From the NCBI GenBank assembly GCA_026027325.1, contig JAMSLZ010000011.1:186001-250000 (forward strand): 64,000 nucleotides of DNA. Direction: 5' to 3'. The notes beneath the pieces are model-generated. The model searched no databases. It was given only the letters and a program-made list of their open reading frames with translations, and was not told the DNA's origin. The position numbers and the translations under genes were made by a program. Source of the stretch: Actinomucor elegans. Its lineage: Eukaryota > Mucoromycota > Mucoromycetes > Mucorales > Mucoraceae. Below, piece by piece: positions 1 through 8,387 of the stretch (positions are counted from its first letter, which is position 1; every line of letters starts with the position of its first letter).

Positions 1-667
1 ACCACCTCAGGAGGTATAGCCGCCAAAAGAGAATCTATAGCTTCCGCATCGACATCATCAGGAGTGTACAGCTTTTGGTAGAAACCTCGAGCTTCCTTCA
101 GAATATCAGCCGCTTCCACCAAGACCTCACCAGTAGTAGAGCACTTTAAGGATTGGATAGTCATAGAAGACTGCCGCTCCTTGATGACCCGGTAGAAATA
201 CTTGTTGTTGCGTTCCCCAAGTTCATGCCAACGAGTGGCCGAGCGAAGCATATGTTGGCGAGTTTCTTTTTGAATCTGACCATCGATCAATTTCTCTAGT
301 TCATGCACCACCTGAAGAGGAAGTGAATCACCACTAGGTTGAATCGACGGTGTAGCATCACTAGTCCTAACACCTGACTCAACAGAGGAAACAGCCTTCA
401 TACGTTCCTTTTGCAACGCAGCAACTTTGTTCTTGAACCGAGCCTTCATGCTTCGAGAGTACGTCTGTGCACAGCACTTCAGTAACATCTTGAAGGATTC
501 CCAACGTTCCTGCACCGAAAGCGAAGGGTCTCCACCACTACCATGACTAGAATTGTCAGAATCACCATCACCGCCATCAAAGAACAGAGCCACAGTCTTG
601 TCCAGCAAAGCCAAGAACTCCGTGTCATCGAGGAGTGTGGGATTAAACCGCCAACAACCTGGACCAA
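1..667 (-). pseudogene. LINE A-I ORF2, middle fragment (endonuclease-RT linker)
   Basis: Antisense reading continues the ORF2 frame of A-I after the DTR1 insertion. It covers roughly residues 243-465 of the 1352-aa protein: the segment after the endonuclease up to the N-terminal edge of the reverse transcriptase. The same sequence is uninterrupted in A-III and A-IV. The gene is physically split by DTR1-a. The CCAA at 664-667 is repeated at 2908-2911 as that insertion's target duplication. The rest of ORF2 lies outside the window. Confidence 0.9.
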
Positions 668-898
668 GAGGGATATCTTTTTTTATATGAATTTAATATA
701 TATATTAGTAGAAAACATAAATATAATGTTGTTTTTTCATGCATAATGGAACAGTTGCCTTCTTGATAATGTTTATTATACAGAATAATCATTTTAATTT
801 ATAAAAAAGGTTATAAAGATATAAAAACTATGGATATATTAAAAAGTTTAAATATATATAGAAAAGATAAAAATGATGTAATGTCTGTATATATCCGT
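668..898. repeat. Left direct terminal repeat of DTR1-a (231 bp)
   Basis: Matches 2677-2907 in the same orientation, and the repeats at 15646-15876 and 17657-17887. Very AT-rich. Short imperfect inverted ends share GGATAT a few bases in from each edge. It probably carries the promoter of the transposase gene that starts 76 bp downstream (inference). Confidence 0.9.
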
Positions 899-974
899 CT
901 ACTATAATAATAATAACAGATTATTACTAATTTTTTCTCTAATATACAAAAATTGAATTTTCTAACTAATAAAA

Positions 975-1959
975 ATGGAAACTATTAATATTAAATATAA
1001 TTTACTAAGAGAATATCAAACTTTAACAAATGAATATTGGAAATTTTTAAATTATGGTTTGCCAATTATTAATCAAAAAAAATATCATACAAAAAGGCCA
1101 ATTCCTATTAATAAAATCAAGGAAATTAAAAAGGTTTTATTTGAGAAGTTGGGAATTATACCAGTTTATTTCTTTTTAGTTACATTGTTTGGTGATGGAA
1201 ACTATAGAGGATATAGTTTATATGTGGAGCCAATAATAAATAATTCAGAATTAAATGATTTTAACTTTGTATATCTTATTAGAAAAGATAAAAATATAAA
1301 TTTAGATGATGTTGAATTAAATTATAATGATCAATTTGGTAGTTTTAGATCAAAAATGGAGAAAGTTTTTTCTGATATTGGATTCATATTTCAGAGATTA
1401 AATAATAAAAAATCATTTTTAACATCTAATATAAATATATATAATATACAATTAAAAATTGCATCTGTACTTCTAAATATTAAAAGATATGTAAAATGGA
1501 CATGTTTATGTAACATTATAAATCATGTGATTTATAATTGTGTAACCAAACATTAATTGTTTTAAATAGAAAATAATAAAAATATAAAACACTTTTTAAA
1601 AAGTGTTCTAAATTGTTTTAAGAAGAAAATATAAATTATTAAAAAATGTTGACATGAATGGCAACTTTTTAATTTTTATTATTTTCAAATGACAAACAAT
1701 TTGATAATATTTTTTATATTTTCAGAAAGACAAACAATTAAATAATATAGAACATTACAGTTTTCAATCAAATTGGATGAATGATAACTTTGATTTCGAA
1801 TATAAAAATAATTTAACTAGTAATATAGATAGCTATAGTGCACCTCCAAAATTAAATGATAGAATAAATAATTTAGATAAAATGAAATTGTTACAACATC
1901 AATTTTTAGGATTACAATTATCAAATGTTATAAATGATTTAATAATAATATGGATTTAG
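975..1959 (+). pseudogene. DTR1-a transposase, two exons, catalytic core deleted
   Basis: Exon 1 is 975-1490 and exon 2 is 1726-1959, separated by a 235-bp intron starting GTAAAATGG and ending TTTTCAG. Splicing is in frame (249 aa) and restores alignment to the DTR2 transposase: exon 2 begins with the counterpart of the NNIEEKSYYKLW segment. The N-terminal WKFL region and the C-terminal FGSFRSKMEKVF motif, which holds the third acidic residue, are present. About 150 residues with the first two catalytic aspartates are missing. It is therefore unlikely to be catalytic; it may serve as a binding subunit or be a relic. The last 10 nt overlap the chromodomain ORF in another frame. Confidence 0.65.
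1588..1607. repeat. Perfect 20-bp palindrome in the transposase intron
   Basis: AACACTTTTTAAAAAGTGTT reads the same on both strands. It lies inside the proposed 235-bp intron of DTR1-a and is conserved at 16568-16587 in DTR1-b. It could form a hairpin in RNA; no function is evident. Confidence 0.7.
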
Positions 1960-2147
1960 AGATAGTTGTAAATGATGATGAAAATATTTATGAGATTGAT
2001 ATTATTTTAGATCATAAAGGATTAGTAGTTGAAGATAGTTTTTATCTCATAAAATGGAAAAATTACGATAATAGTGAAAATTCTTGGATACATTATACTA
2101 AATTTAATACTTTTGAATGTATTAATGCTTATTGGAACAGTAAATAA
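1950..2147 (+). CDS. Small chromodomain protein of DTR1-a
   Basis: 65-aa ORF. Residues about 12-60 fit a chromodomain: the first strand YEIDIILDHKG, then YLIKWKNYD, then NSWIHYTKF, matching the Y...W...W aromatic pattern that binds methylated lysine in known chromodomains. It overlaps the end of the transposase ORF by 10 nt in another frame. In the related element E1 the same domain is fused in frame to the transposase C-terminus, so here the link is either by frameshift/reinitiation or has been broken. The expected role is to tether the element's protein to histone-marked chromatin (family knowledge plus inference). Confidence 0.75.
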   Translation: MDLEIVVNDDENIYEIDIILDHKGLVVEDSFYLIKWKNYDNSENSWIHYTKFNTFECINAYWNSK

Positions 2148-2206
2148 GTAATATTTTCGGAATAAATATCAATGTTGAAAAAAATATTACAATATTAAAT
2201 ACAACT

Positions 2207-2560
2207 TTATTTAAAATCCCATATTTCTTTAATACTAATATAACCTTTTCTGAGAAACCATGATTTGAAATATGTTTTTCTAATTTCTTCTGTACTTTTC
2301 AATGTTGTTTTTATAACTAAATTTGCATGTACATTTGTATTATTATCACAAAAATCATAAAATGGACCACTATATAAAATATCTTCAATATTCTTAATGT
2401 TTTTAATCCAAAATAATATTTTCTTGCTTAAAATTTCAAATTTTTTTCCATTAACGTCTTTTTTTTCAGGATCGAGTGTCAATACAACAGCGTAATAATG
2501 ATATGTCATTGTAAAAAGATTAAATGTTTTTTTTTGTAAATATATAATAGAATATGTCAA
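2207..2560 (-). CDS. Unknown 117-aa protein of DTR1-a; faintly HUH-like
   Basis: Convergent to the chromodomain gene. I do not recognise it with confidence. The second Met (MTYHYYAVVLTL, residue 18) is an equally good start. A hydrophobic strand (AVVLTLDP), a central NVHANLVIKT strand and a basic C-terminal helix faintly recall motifs 1 and 2 of HUH rolling-circle replication proteins, but only one His is present and no clear Tyr-x-x-Lys motif is certain. It is identical in length in DTR1-b (17187-17540), so the ORF has stayed open. It could instead be an accessory DNA-binding protein. Confidence 0.45.
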   Translation of the reverse strand: MTYSIIYLQKKTFNLFTMTYHYYAVVLTLDPEKKDVNGKKFEILSKKILFWIKNIKNIEDILYSGPFYDFCDNNTNVHANLVIKTTLKSTEEIRKTYFKSWFLRKGYISIKEIWDFK

Positions 2561-2676
2561 TATTTATATTTTTTTTACAAGATATTTTTAGAAATACCAA
2601 GAAATTTATTTTTGTAATGTTCATGTGATTATTTTTAATTAATATAACAACTTTGTATTCCCTATGCCCTATAGAA

Positions 2677-2907
2677 GAGGGATATCTTTTTTTATATGAA
2701 TTTAATATATATATTAGTAGAAAACATAAATATAATGTTGTTTTTTCATGCATAATGGAACAGTTGCCTTCTTGATAATGTTTATTATACAGAATAATCA
2801 TTTTAATTTATAAAAAAGGTTATAAAGATATAAAAACTATGGATATATTAAAAAGTTTAAATATATATAGAAAAGATAAAAATGATGTAATGTCTGTATA
2901 TATCCGT
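2677..2907. repeat. Right direct terminal repeat of DTR1-a (231 bp)
   Basis: Same sequence and orientation as 668-898. It is followed directly by the CCAA target duplication (2908-2911). Confidence 0.9.
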
Positions 2908-3635
2908 CCAATAGAGGCACGAGCAGGAAGAAGATCAACCGTCAAAAGACAGTGATCTGTCCACTTTGGGGGTACATATTGGACCAGAGCATTCACCAGG
3001 CGCGTAGCCAAAGACCGATGACCAAAGATGTAGTCAATGGTTGTGCCAGCTTGAGGGAAGGTAGCAGCCCCATCCGGGAAGCAGTTGTCAAAATGAGTAC
3101 ATAGCCATTCATACCAAGGGAGCACGGCAGAATGACTAGTCTCGGCGGTAGTATGCAGGTGGATGTTGAAATCACCTACCAACATCCAAGGCGTGTTCGA
3201 CACCTCAGACCACAAAGCAAGAGAGAGAAAAGATTGTAGAAACTGTGGACGGTCCGAAGACTGTGCCGGTGCATAGATATTGGCCACACGACACAAGACA
3301 TTATGCTGGGCATCCTTGACAGTAGCCACAACACAACGCTCATCCAGGAGAACTTGAGCAGCATCCAAAGAAAGACCAGGCTTGAGACAGACAATGGCAC
3401 AATGTTTGGATACCACAAAGGGACAGCGAGGAAAGAAGAAAGAGAAAGAGCGGATTTGTTGATCAGAAAGAACGGATTGAGAGTGAAAGTGAGATACCTC
3501 TTGTAAGCAAAGGATATCCACACCGAGAGAACGAGCGCGTAGGTAAGAAGCGAACTCCTTTTGTATGTTTTTATTGGACTCCATAAAAATGCTACGCACA
3601 TTTAAAGAGCCAATTCGAATGTGTGAACCTAACAT
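2908..3635 (-). pseudogene. LINE A-I ORF2, N-terminal part (APE-type endonuclease)
   Basis: About 243 codons from the ATG at 3635, holding the complete endonuclease/exonuclease/phosphatase domain. Visible motifs are SLNVRS (Asn12), LQEVSH (Glu46), NIYAP (Tyr121), VGDFNIHL (Asp155/Asn157), IDYIFGH (Asp201) and TDHCLL (Asp227/His228). This domain nicks target DNA for target-primed reverse transcription. ORF2 is then cut by DTR1-a. The start overlaps the ORF1 stop as TAATG. Confidence 0.92.
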
Positions 3636-5095
3636 TACGCCCTATGGGCAGAACCAGAGGACTTGGAAGGCTTGGGGGCCTTGATCGAAGAGCTACCAGA
3701 AGTCTTGGTTACGTTCGCAATGTTCTTTTTCAAAAAATCAATCTTGTTCTGAGTAGAAGAGTTGACCTTGGACAAATTCAACATCTCCTTAGGACTATCC
3801 ACCTTCATTCCAACACCAGAAGCAAAAGGAGCATGCTTCGAAGCCAATGAACCGTACGGACTGTTGGGATTGTACTTTGAATTCACGCCGGAAGACAAAG
3901 GAGCACCCTCACCGGTTTCGGTCATCACCACATCTTGATCACCAGCATCATCACCAGCACCAACACCAGAGCCACCACCAGCACCAACACCAGAGTCACC
4001 ACCAGCACCAACACCAGCACCAACACCAGCACCAACACCAGAGTCACCACCAGCACCAACAAAGGACACACCAGAAGATTCCGGAACCTCGTCCTGATCA
4101 GCCAAATCAACTGTAGCTTCCTCAACCACTACGTTATCTTCCATTGACTTGGAATCAGAACCAGTTCTCATATCACCAGACAGAGCAACATATTCATCAA
4201 GTTCGACCTCAAACGGCTTCACCTTGGACTTCTTCACTTTACAAAAACGCGCAGTATGGCCATGCTCTTGGCAAGAGAAACATCTGCGCTTGGCCAATTC
4301 AGGGCAGTCCTTGCGGACATGACCCGAACGGCGACAAAAGTGACACACAGGAGGAGCATTCTTGTACTGAGCGGGAGCAAAGTTGTCCCAGGCACTCATG
4401 TAGAGCATTCTTGACAAAGGTTGAGGAGGAACCACCTCACCATCCTCATTCTTCATACCCACAGAAGTATCAAGCAACACCGACATCTTGCCCTCGAAAT
4501 ACCCTTTGCTGGTAAACTTTTTCAATTGGTACACCTTACCATAAAAAGCCAAAGAGTCAAGCAAGTCCACCAGGAAGGTATCCTCATTGGGAATAGCATT
4601 GAGCAGTGTAAACTGCACATGGGTCAAACTATTTCCCACGGAAGCACCAGAACCAGAAGAAGTTGAAACGGCCTTGTAGACAATACCATTTACCATAATA
4701 CCAGAACCAACAGCCTTGAGAGCATCAGCCTTCAGCCTGAAAGTTGCTTCCACCAGAAGGTCACCACCAGCAGTTTTGCCCCAAGCACTAATAGGCCTAA
4801 ACTGTACCTTACTATCGATTTGCTCTTGAATCGCCTTGTAAGCAGCAAAACGATCAGGAAACAACTTTCCAGGGAAAGAGAACAAAACAGAACCAGAAGA
4901 GAGAGCTTGCTCCACCAAAGCAGCAGCCTTGCGAACCAAGATTTCAGATTTAAGGTCATCATCTTCGAAAATGGCCTCACCAACAAGAGGAATTGCAGAA
5001 TTGTCGACATTACGTCGACCAGGAGTAACAAGTACCTTCTTAGAGGCACCACGAGCAACAATAGTTGTCCAGGACACGGCAGAATTTTCGGTCAT
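3635..5095 (-). CDS. LINE A-I ORF1, CCHC zinc-knuckle RNA-binding protein
   Basis: 486 aa, open. The N-terminus MTENSAVSW is shared by both LINE families. Two CCHC knuckles of spacing C-x2-C-x4-H-x4-C lie at about residues 251-264 (CHFCRRSGHVRKDC) and 272-285 (CFSCQEHGHTARFC). Next come an acidic region and a low-complexity Gly/Val/Ala tract (about 345-390) whose length differs between copies, then a basic Lys/Ser tail. The expected role is packaging of LINE RNA into the ribonucleoprotein with ORF2. The stop TAA overlaps the ORF2 ATG by one base, suggesting termination-reinitiation. Confidence 0.92.
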   Translation of the reverse strand: MTENSAVSWTTIVARGASKKVLVTPGRRNVDNSAIPLVGEAIFEDDDLKSEILVRKAAALVEQALSSGSVLFSFPGKLFPDRFAAYKAIQEQIDSKVQFRPISAWGKTAGGDLLVEATFRLKADALKAVGSGIMVNGIVYKAVSTSSGSGASVGNSLTHVQFTLLNAIPNEDTFLVDLLDSLAFYGKVYQLKKFTSKGYFEGKMSVLLDTSVGMKNEDGEVVPPQPLSRMLYMSAWDNFAPAQYKNAPPVCHFCRRSGHVRKDCPELAKRRCFSCQEHGHTARFCKVKKSKVKPFEVELDEYVALSGDMRTGSDSKSMEDNVVVEEATVDLADQDEVPESSGVSFVGAGGDSGVGAGVGAGVGAGGDSGVGAGGGSGVGAGDDAGDQDVVMTETGEGAPLSSGVNSKYNPNSPYGSLASKHAPFASGVGMKVDSPKEMLNLSKVNSSTQNKIDFLKKNIANVTKTSGSSSIKAPKPSKSSGSAHRA

Positions 5096-5336
5096 GTACC
5101 AGAATTCTCAAAATTGAGGAGATTGAGCAAAAAAGTTTTTGAAATGTCGAAATTGGCGAATTGAGATGTCAAGATCGAGCGAAATGTAGAAGATGTTGGA
5201 GATTTGCAAAAATAATTATACCACCAGAAGCGCAGCGACGAGTAGAAGACGAATACGAAACAAGCGGAGATGGATGGATTGAATTGAGCGAGATATGGAC
5301 AAAAAACCAGACGGATGCAAAATTTTTTGTAAAAAG
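5096..5336 (-). promoter_or_regulatory. Leader / internal promoter region of LINE A-I (3' part)
   Basis: About 240 bp common to A and B elements upstream of MTENSAV. It contains a TATAATTATTTTTG block roughly 130 bp before the ORF1 ATG and several short CT-rich words. Because LINEs need an internal promoter, the shared leader is the likely one (inference). It is interrupted at 5337 by insertion of B-I; the 15 bp at 5322-5336 (ATTTTTTGTAAAAAG) recur at 21800-21814. Confidence 0.75.
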
Positions 5337-5413
5337 TTTTTTTTTTTTTTTTTTTTGTATTAAATGTAATTTATTGATCTTAAAGTGGTTTTACAAAGCT
5401 AAATTACAATGGA
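5337..5413 (-). terminator. B-I 3' UTR with polyadenylation signal and poly(A)
   Basis: A 57-bp 3' UTR on the minus strand with AATAAA shortly before the A tail (20 A). The 3' UTR of family B differs from that of family A, although the leaders are alike. Confidence 0.85.
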
Positions 5414-6352
5414 CTAATCTAATGTTGTGCTAGTAGACTCATCAGGAGTTCTACTATCTAAGAAAGTGGTGATAACAAGGCTGTTATCTGTCTTGAAGGA
5501 ATTGAGGACCCAAGCTGAGGACCAAGTATCATCATGAATAACACATCGCCAATGTGCAGCCCATAGGGTATAGAAGATCGAACCCAAAATGGAAAGCACA
5601 TCCACATCAAGCGGTTTACAATCGAGGCCACTTAGTGAGACAAGAGCAGCCCAGATGTTCGCATCTGACGGAAAGTCTTCACCCAAAGAGAGAAAGGCAA
5701 GAGCTTGGCGCCAGTAGTCGGACTTTTGCGGGCAACCGACAGCAAAATGGTACAAGTCTTCATTAGCACCGCAGAGAACACAGAAAGGAGAAGGAAACTG
5801 CTGAGGACACCAGCGATTCACCCGAGAGCGATAGCCAATCTTGTCATGAAGCAGGCGCCACCAGGGAGTGAAAGCCTTGGCCACCATGGGAAGAGACCAA
5901 AACAAACGCCAAAAGAAAGGACGCAGAAGCAAGTGAGAAGCCACAGCCAAAGGAGGACCAGGACGAGCAGAAACAACAGAGTGATCAGCGTGCCAGAAGC
6001 GACGCAAGACACCAAGAGGGAGTTTGACCACAGATACCACCGAAGAGGGACCAGAAGGAACAGTCCAATGACGGGTCGATGGCATCCAGGAAGAAGCACC
6101 AGTACGAGAAACAGGAAGAGCACGCTGTTCATCGTAAGTGAAAGCCACTTTTGACCTGATCACCGGAGGGAGAGCCAGAGAAACAGGACCAAAAGGAGGA
6201 CTTAAACCATAATAGACCGACTTGACATGGCTGGAACTTGGCAGAGCCTTATTGGAGAACAGGGTACCAGAGTGAATATTCCAGTGGAATATGTCAGACA
6301 TGAGATACTTGGGAGCAACAGACGAAGGAACAAAACCAGGAGACAGATCATG
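5414..6352 (-). pseudogene. LINE B-I ORF2, C-terminal part with zinc finger
   Basis: The last about 312 residues of ORF2, separated from the rest by DTR2-a. It contains CVLCGANEDLYHFAVGC (C-x2-C-x7-H-x4-C), the zinc finger found at the C-terminus of many L1-type and plant LINE reverse transcriptases (zf-RVT). The frame is open to the normal stop. CATG at 6349-6352 is repeated at 8788-8791. Confidence 0.9.
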
Positions 6353-6752
6353 GAGCTACATTACATACCATTAATAATTAATATATATATTATAATTATT
6401 TTTATATTATTAAATTAAAATTATATAGTTTTCTTTATTTATCAAGTTGTAAGTTGCTAAAAAACTTACGACGTGCTTTTTAATCAATTTTAAAAGAAAA
6501 AAATTGTCGCACAACAGGGTTTCGATCTGGTGTGAAATATTATGAAAAAAAAAAGTTTAATTGTATTGAAAAGTAATATAAAAGTTTAATCTTTATAAGT
6601 TTTGCATAATTATTGCAATTTCTTATTTTTACGTTAATTACCAAACTTTCAAAAATTACAATAAAAAAGTGTTAAACAAAAAAAAATATAATTACAAAAA
6701 ACACTATTTAATTTAAAAACTAATTTTTATTTTTTTTATTTTTAACGTTGCT
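6353..6752. repeat. Direct terminal repeat of DTR2-a, 3' of its genes (400 bp)
   Basis: Begins GAGCTACATTACATACC and ends AACGTTGCT. The chromodomain stop codon lies 2 bp inside the element from this repeat. The edges form weak imperfect inverted ends (AGCTACATTA against AGCAACGTTA). Confidence 0.9.
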
Positions 6753-6753
6753 C

Positions 6754-7047
6754 TTAGACATTGATAGAATCCCAATAATTCTTTAGAATATCTTTTGTTT
6801 GAAAGTCACTTTCTTTAATCCAACTGTTTACTTGTTTTTTATAATTTCTCCATTTTACCTCATATTCATATTCATTATTTATTTTTCTATGTTGTATTAT
6901 ATATTGTATCTCATATACATTTTTATCAGTACTAGTATTATTATCATCATTATCAATTTGCATTTTATTTTTAGTTAAGCTGATTTTAAAATTATTATCA
7001 GATAAAAGTTTATTTAGAAGATCATCCTGTAAACTTTTCATATTCAT
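6754..7047 (-). CDS. Chromodomain protein of DTR2-a
   Basis: 97 aa with a chromodomain at about residues 45-90: YEIQYIIQHRK, YEVKWRNYK and NSWIKESDF form the three-strand plus helix pattern with aromatic cage positions. The N-terminal 40 residues are polar and Asn/Asp-rich. Its ATG overlaps the transposase stop as TAATG (7049-7045 on the minus strand), so both proteins probably come from one mRNA by reinitiation, or the pair derives from a fusion like that in E1. Likely role: steering integration to marked chromatin, as the chromodomain of chromovirus integrases does. Confidence 0.8.
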   Translation of the reverse strand: MNMKSLQDDLLNKLLSDNNFKISLTKNKMQIDNDDNNTSTDKNVYEIQYIIQHRKINNEYEYEVKWRNYKKQVNSWIKESDFQTKDILKNYWDSINV

Positions 7048-8204
7048 TATATTTTCTTTTTATATACCGCCTTTATTGATTTAGTTTCGATATTAAAATC
7101 CTTAATAGTATCAAAAAAATCAAAATCTTTTTCCATCCATAGTTTATAATAAGATTTTTCTTCTATATTATTTTTTTCTACAAAGTTTTTGATATTAAAT
7201 AAAACTAATGCTAATTTAATCTGAATGTTATATGTTTTTTCTTTTGTAATTCTTGCATTGGCTTTGTAGCTAAATCTTTTGAATATATTTGAAAATTTTG
7301 CAAAAAAAGTTTCAATGGTACTTCTATATGATCCTAATTGTTTATTAAAATTTAATTCATCAACATCTAAATCAATATTTTTTTCTTTTTTTATTGGAAA
7401 ACAAAAGTTATTTTCTGTAATATGTAATCCTACATTATTATATTTTTTTAAAATTTCATCTAATACATTTTCATATAATCCATCATAGCATAAACAATCT
7501 GTCAGTTTAAAAAATTTCATTAAATTTATATTATTAATAAACATATTATCGTCATTATTAAATTTACATGGTAATGATTCTGAAACATAGATGATATATC
7601 CTGCTGAATCTATAATAAATTGGGTGTTTAATGCATTTTTCTTTAATTTATAAGAATATAAATCTTTTTTATTTAAATCAATATCTTCAATTACTATTCT
7701 ATTATGTCTTCCATCTAAAAGTAATGTACAATGTTCAAAATTTTTAGGATTGTATAATTTACTATATAATAATCTAGTAATGCTGTTGCTAAAACAATAA
7801 AACATCGTATTATTAACCCAATTTTCTAAAAAATCTATATTATCAATAAAAACAGATTTATAAATTCTATAAAAAGAATCATTCTCATCATAAATTTTCA
7901 TATCATTAATGGAACAACCATCTACTAATAATTTTAAAATCAAAATTCCTTTTTCTACATTATATACTGGTGATGGCATTTTAATTTTACTACAAATTTC
8001 TGTTAAAAATACAAATATAGGAATTGCACCTAATAGTTCATATAATTCTTTTTTTATATTTTGAATGTTAATAAAATTTCCTATTTTACTTCTATGATAT
8101 TGTTTTTCAATATTAGATTTATATGTATTATCTAAAAATTTCCAATAATTTGTTTTAATCTCTTCATATTCATTTTCTAATAGTTCCTCTATTTCAATTG
8201 TCAT
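7047..8204 (-). CDS. PIF/IS5-like DDE transposase of DTR2-a
   Basis: 385 aa, single exon, open. Candidate catalytic residues follow the DDE_4 (PIF/Harbinger, IS5) pattern: Asp164 in LLLDGRHNR, Asp241 in CYDGLYENV and Glu298 in GSYRSTIETFF. The segment IIYVSESLPCKFNNDDNMF also fits the family's conserved core between the first two acids. No helix-turn-helix is certain in the first 150 residues. The start at 8204 lies 183 bp from the flanking repeat. It cuts and joins DNA at the element ends (family knowledge). The family assignment is from motifs only and the 4-bp target duplication is atypical for PIF/Harbinger (usually 3 bp). Confidence 0.75.
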   Translation of the reverse strand: MTIEIEELLENEYEEIKTNYWKFLDNTYKSNIEKQYHRSKIGNFINIQNIKKELYELLGAIPIFVFLTEICSKIKMPSPVYNVEKGILILKLLVDGCSINDMKIYDENDSFYRIYKSVFIDNIDFLENWVNNTMFYCFSNSITRLLYSKLYNPKNFEHCTLLLDGRHNRIVIEDIDLNKKDLYSYKLKKNALNTQFIIDSAGYIIYVSESLPCKFNNDDNMFINNINLMKFFKLTDCLCYDGLYENVLDEILKKYNNVGLHITENNFCFPIKKEKNIDLDVDELNFNKQLGSYRSTIETFFAKFSNIFKRFSYKANARITKEKTYNIQIKLALVLFNIKNFVEKNNIEEKSYYKLWMEKDFDFFDTIKDFNIETKSIKAVYKKKI

Positions 8205-8387
8205 AAGATGTTCTTATTTTTATTTATATAATAATTCAATTTTTTAGAAAAAAGTAATTGAGTTTGAATTAATGTTACAGAAATGATTATAATTATAATT
8301 ATTTTAATATTAAACATTCAAACATTTGGCAAAAAATAAAATAAAAATTGATACTATGAATCAAAAACAAAGAGCAATTTTATATAA

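Larger units (their letters stand above)
668..2907. mobile_element. DTR1-a: AT-rich DDE/chromodomain element with direct terminal repeats
   Basis: A 2240-bp insertion in the ORF2 of A-I. The uninterrupted sequence is present in A-III and A-IV, so the boundaries are exact: CCAA at 664-667 and 2908-2911 is a 4-bp target duplication. The ends are 231-bp direct repeats (668-898 and 2677-2907). The element starts GAGGGATATC and ends TATATATCCGT. Inside are an intron-containing, internally deleted transposase gene, an overlapping chromodomain ORF (both plus strand) and a convergent unknown gene (minus strand). A near-identical copy is at 15646-17887. There is no reverse transcriptase, and no TG...CA ends, so it is not an ordinary LTR element. 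Confidence 0.85.
1..5336 (-). mobile_element. LINE copy A-I (family A), interrupted and cut by the window edge
   Basis: Minus-strand non-LTR retrotransposon. Order along the minus strand is leader (5336-5096), ORF1 (5095-3635) and ORF2 (from 3635), with a 2.24-kb DTR1 transposon (668-2907) inside ORF2. ORF2 runs off the window at base 1, so the 3' end is not visible. Its ORF1 is nearly identical to that of A-IV and both share private variants: GEAIF instead of GEVIF in ORF1, and DDVDAE instead of DDIDAE in ORF2. They are therefore the closest relatives in the window. Its leader is split by insertion of B-I at 5336/5337; leader sequence resumes beyond B-I at 21815. Confidence 0.9.

Noticed and set aside
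3847..4116. His/Gln-rich and Thr/Asn-rich open frames opposite ORF1 (also in all other ORF1 copies)
   Set aside because: They are antisense or shifted readings of the Gly/Val coding repeats and have no independent support.
5337..5356. Assembly gap or artificial homopolymer
   Set aside because: Every long homopolymer of this kind except the one at 28255-28287 abuts a LINE 3' UTR with AATAAA and a target duplication, as expected of a poly(A) tail.
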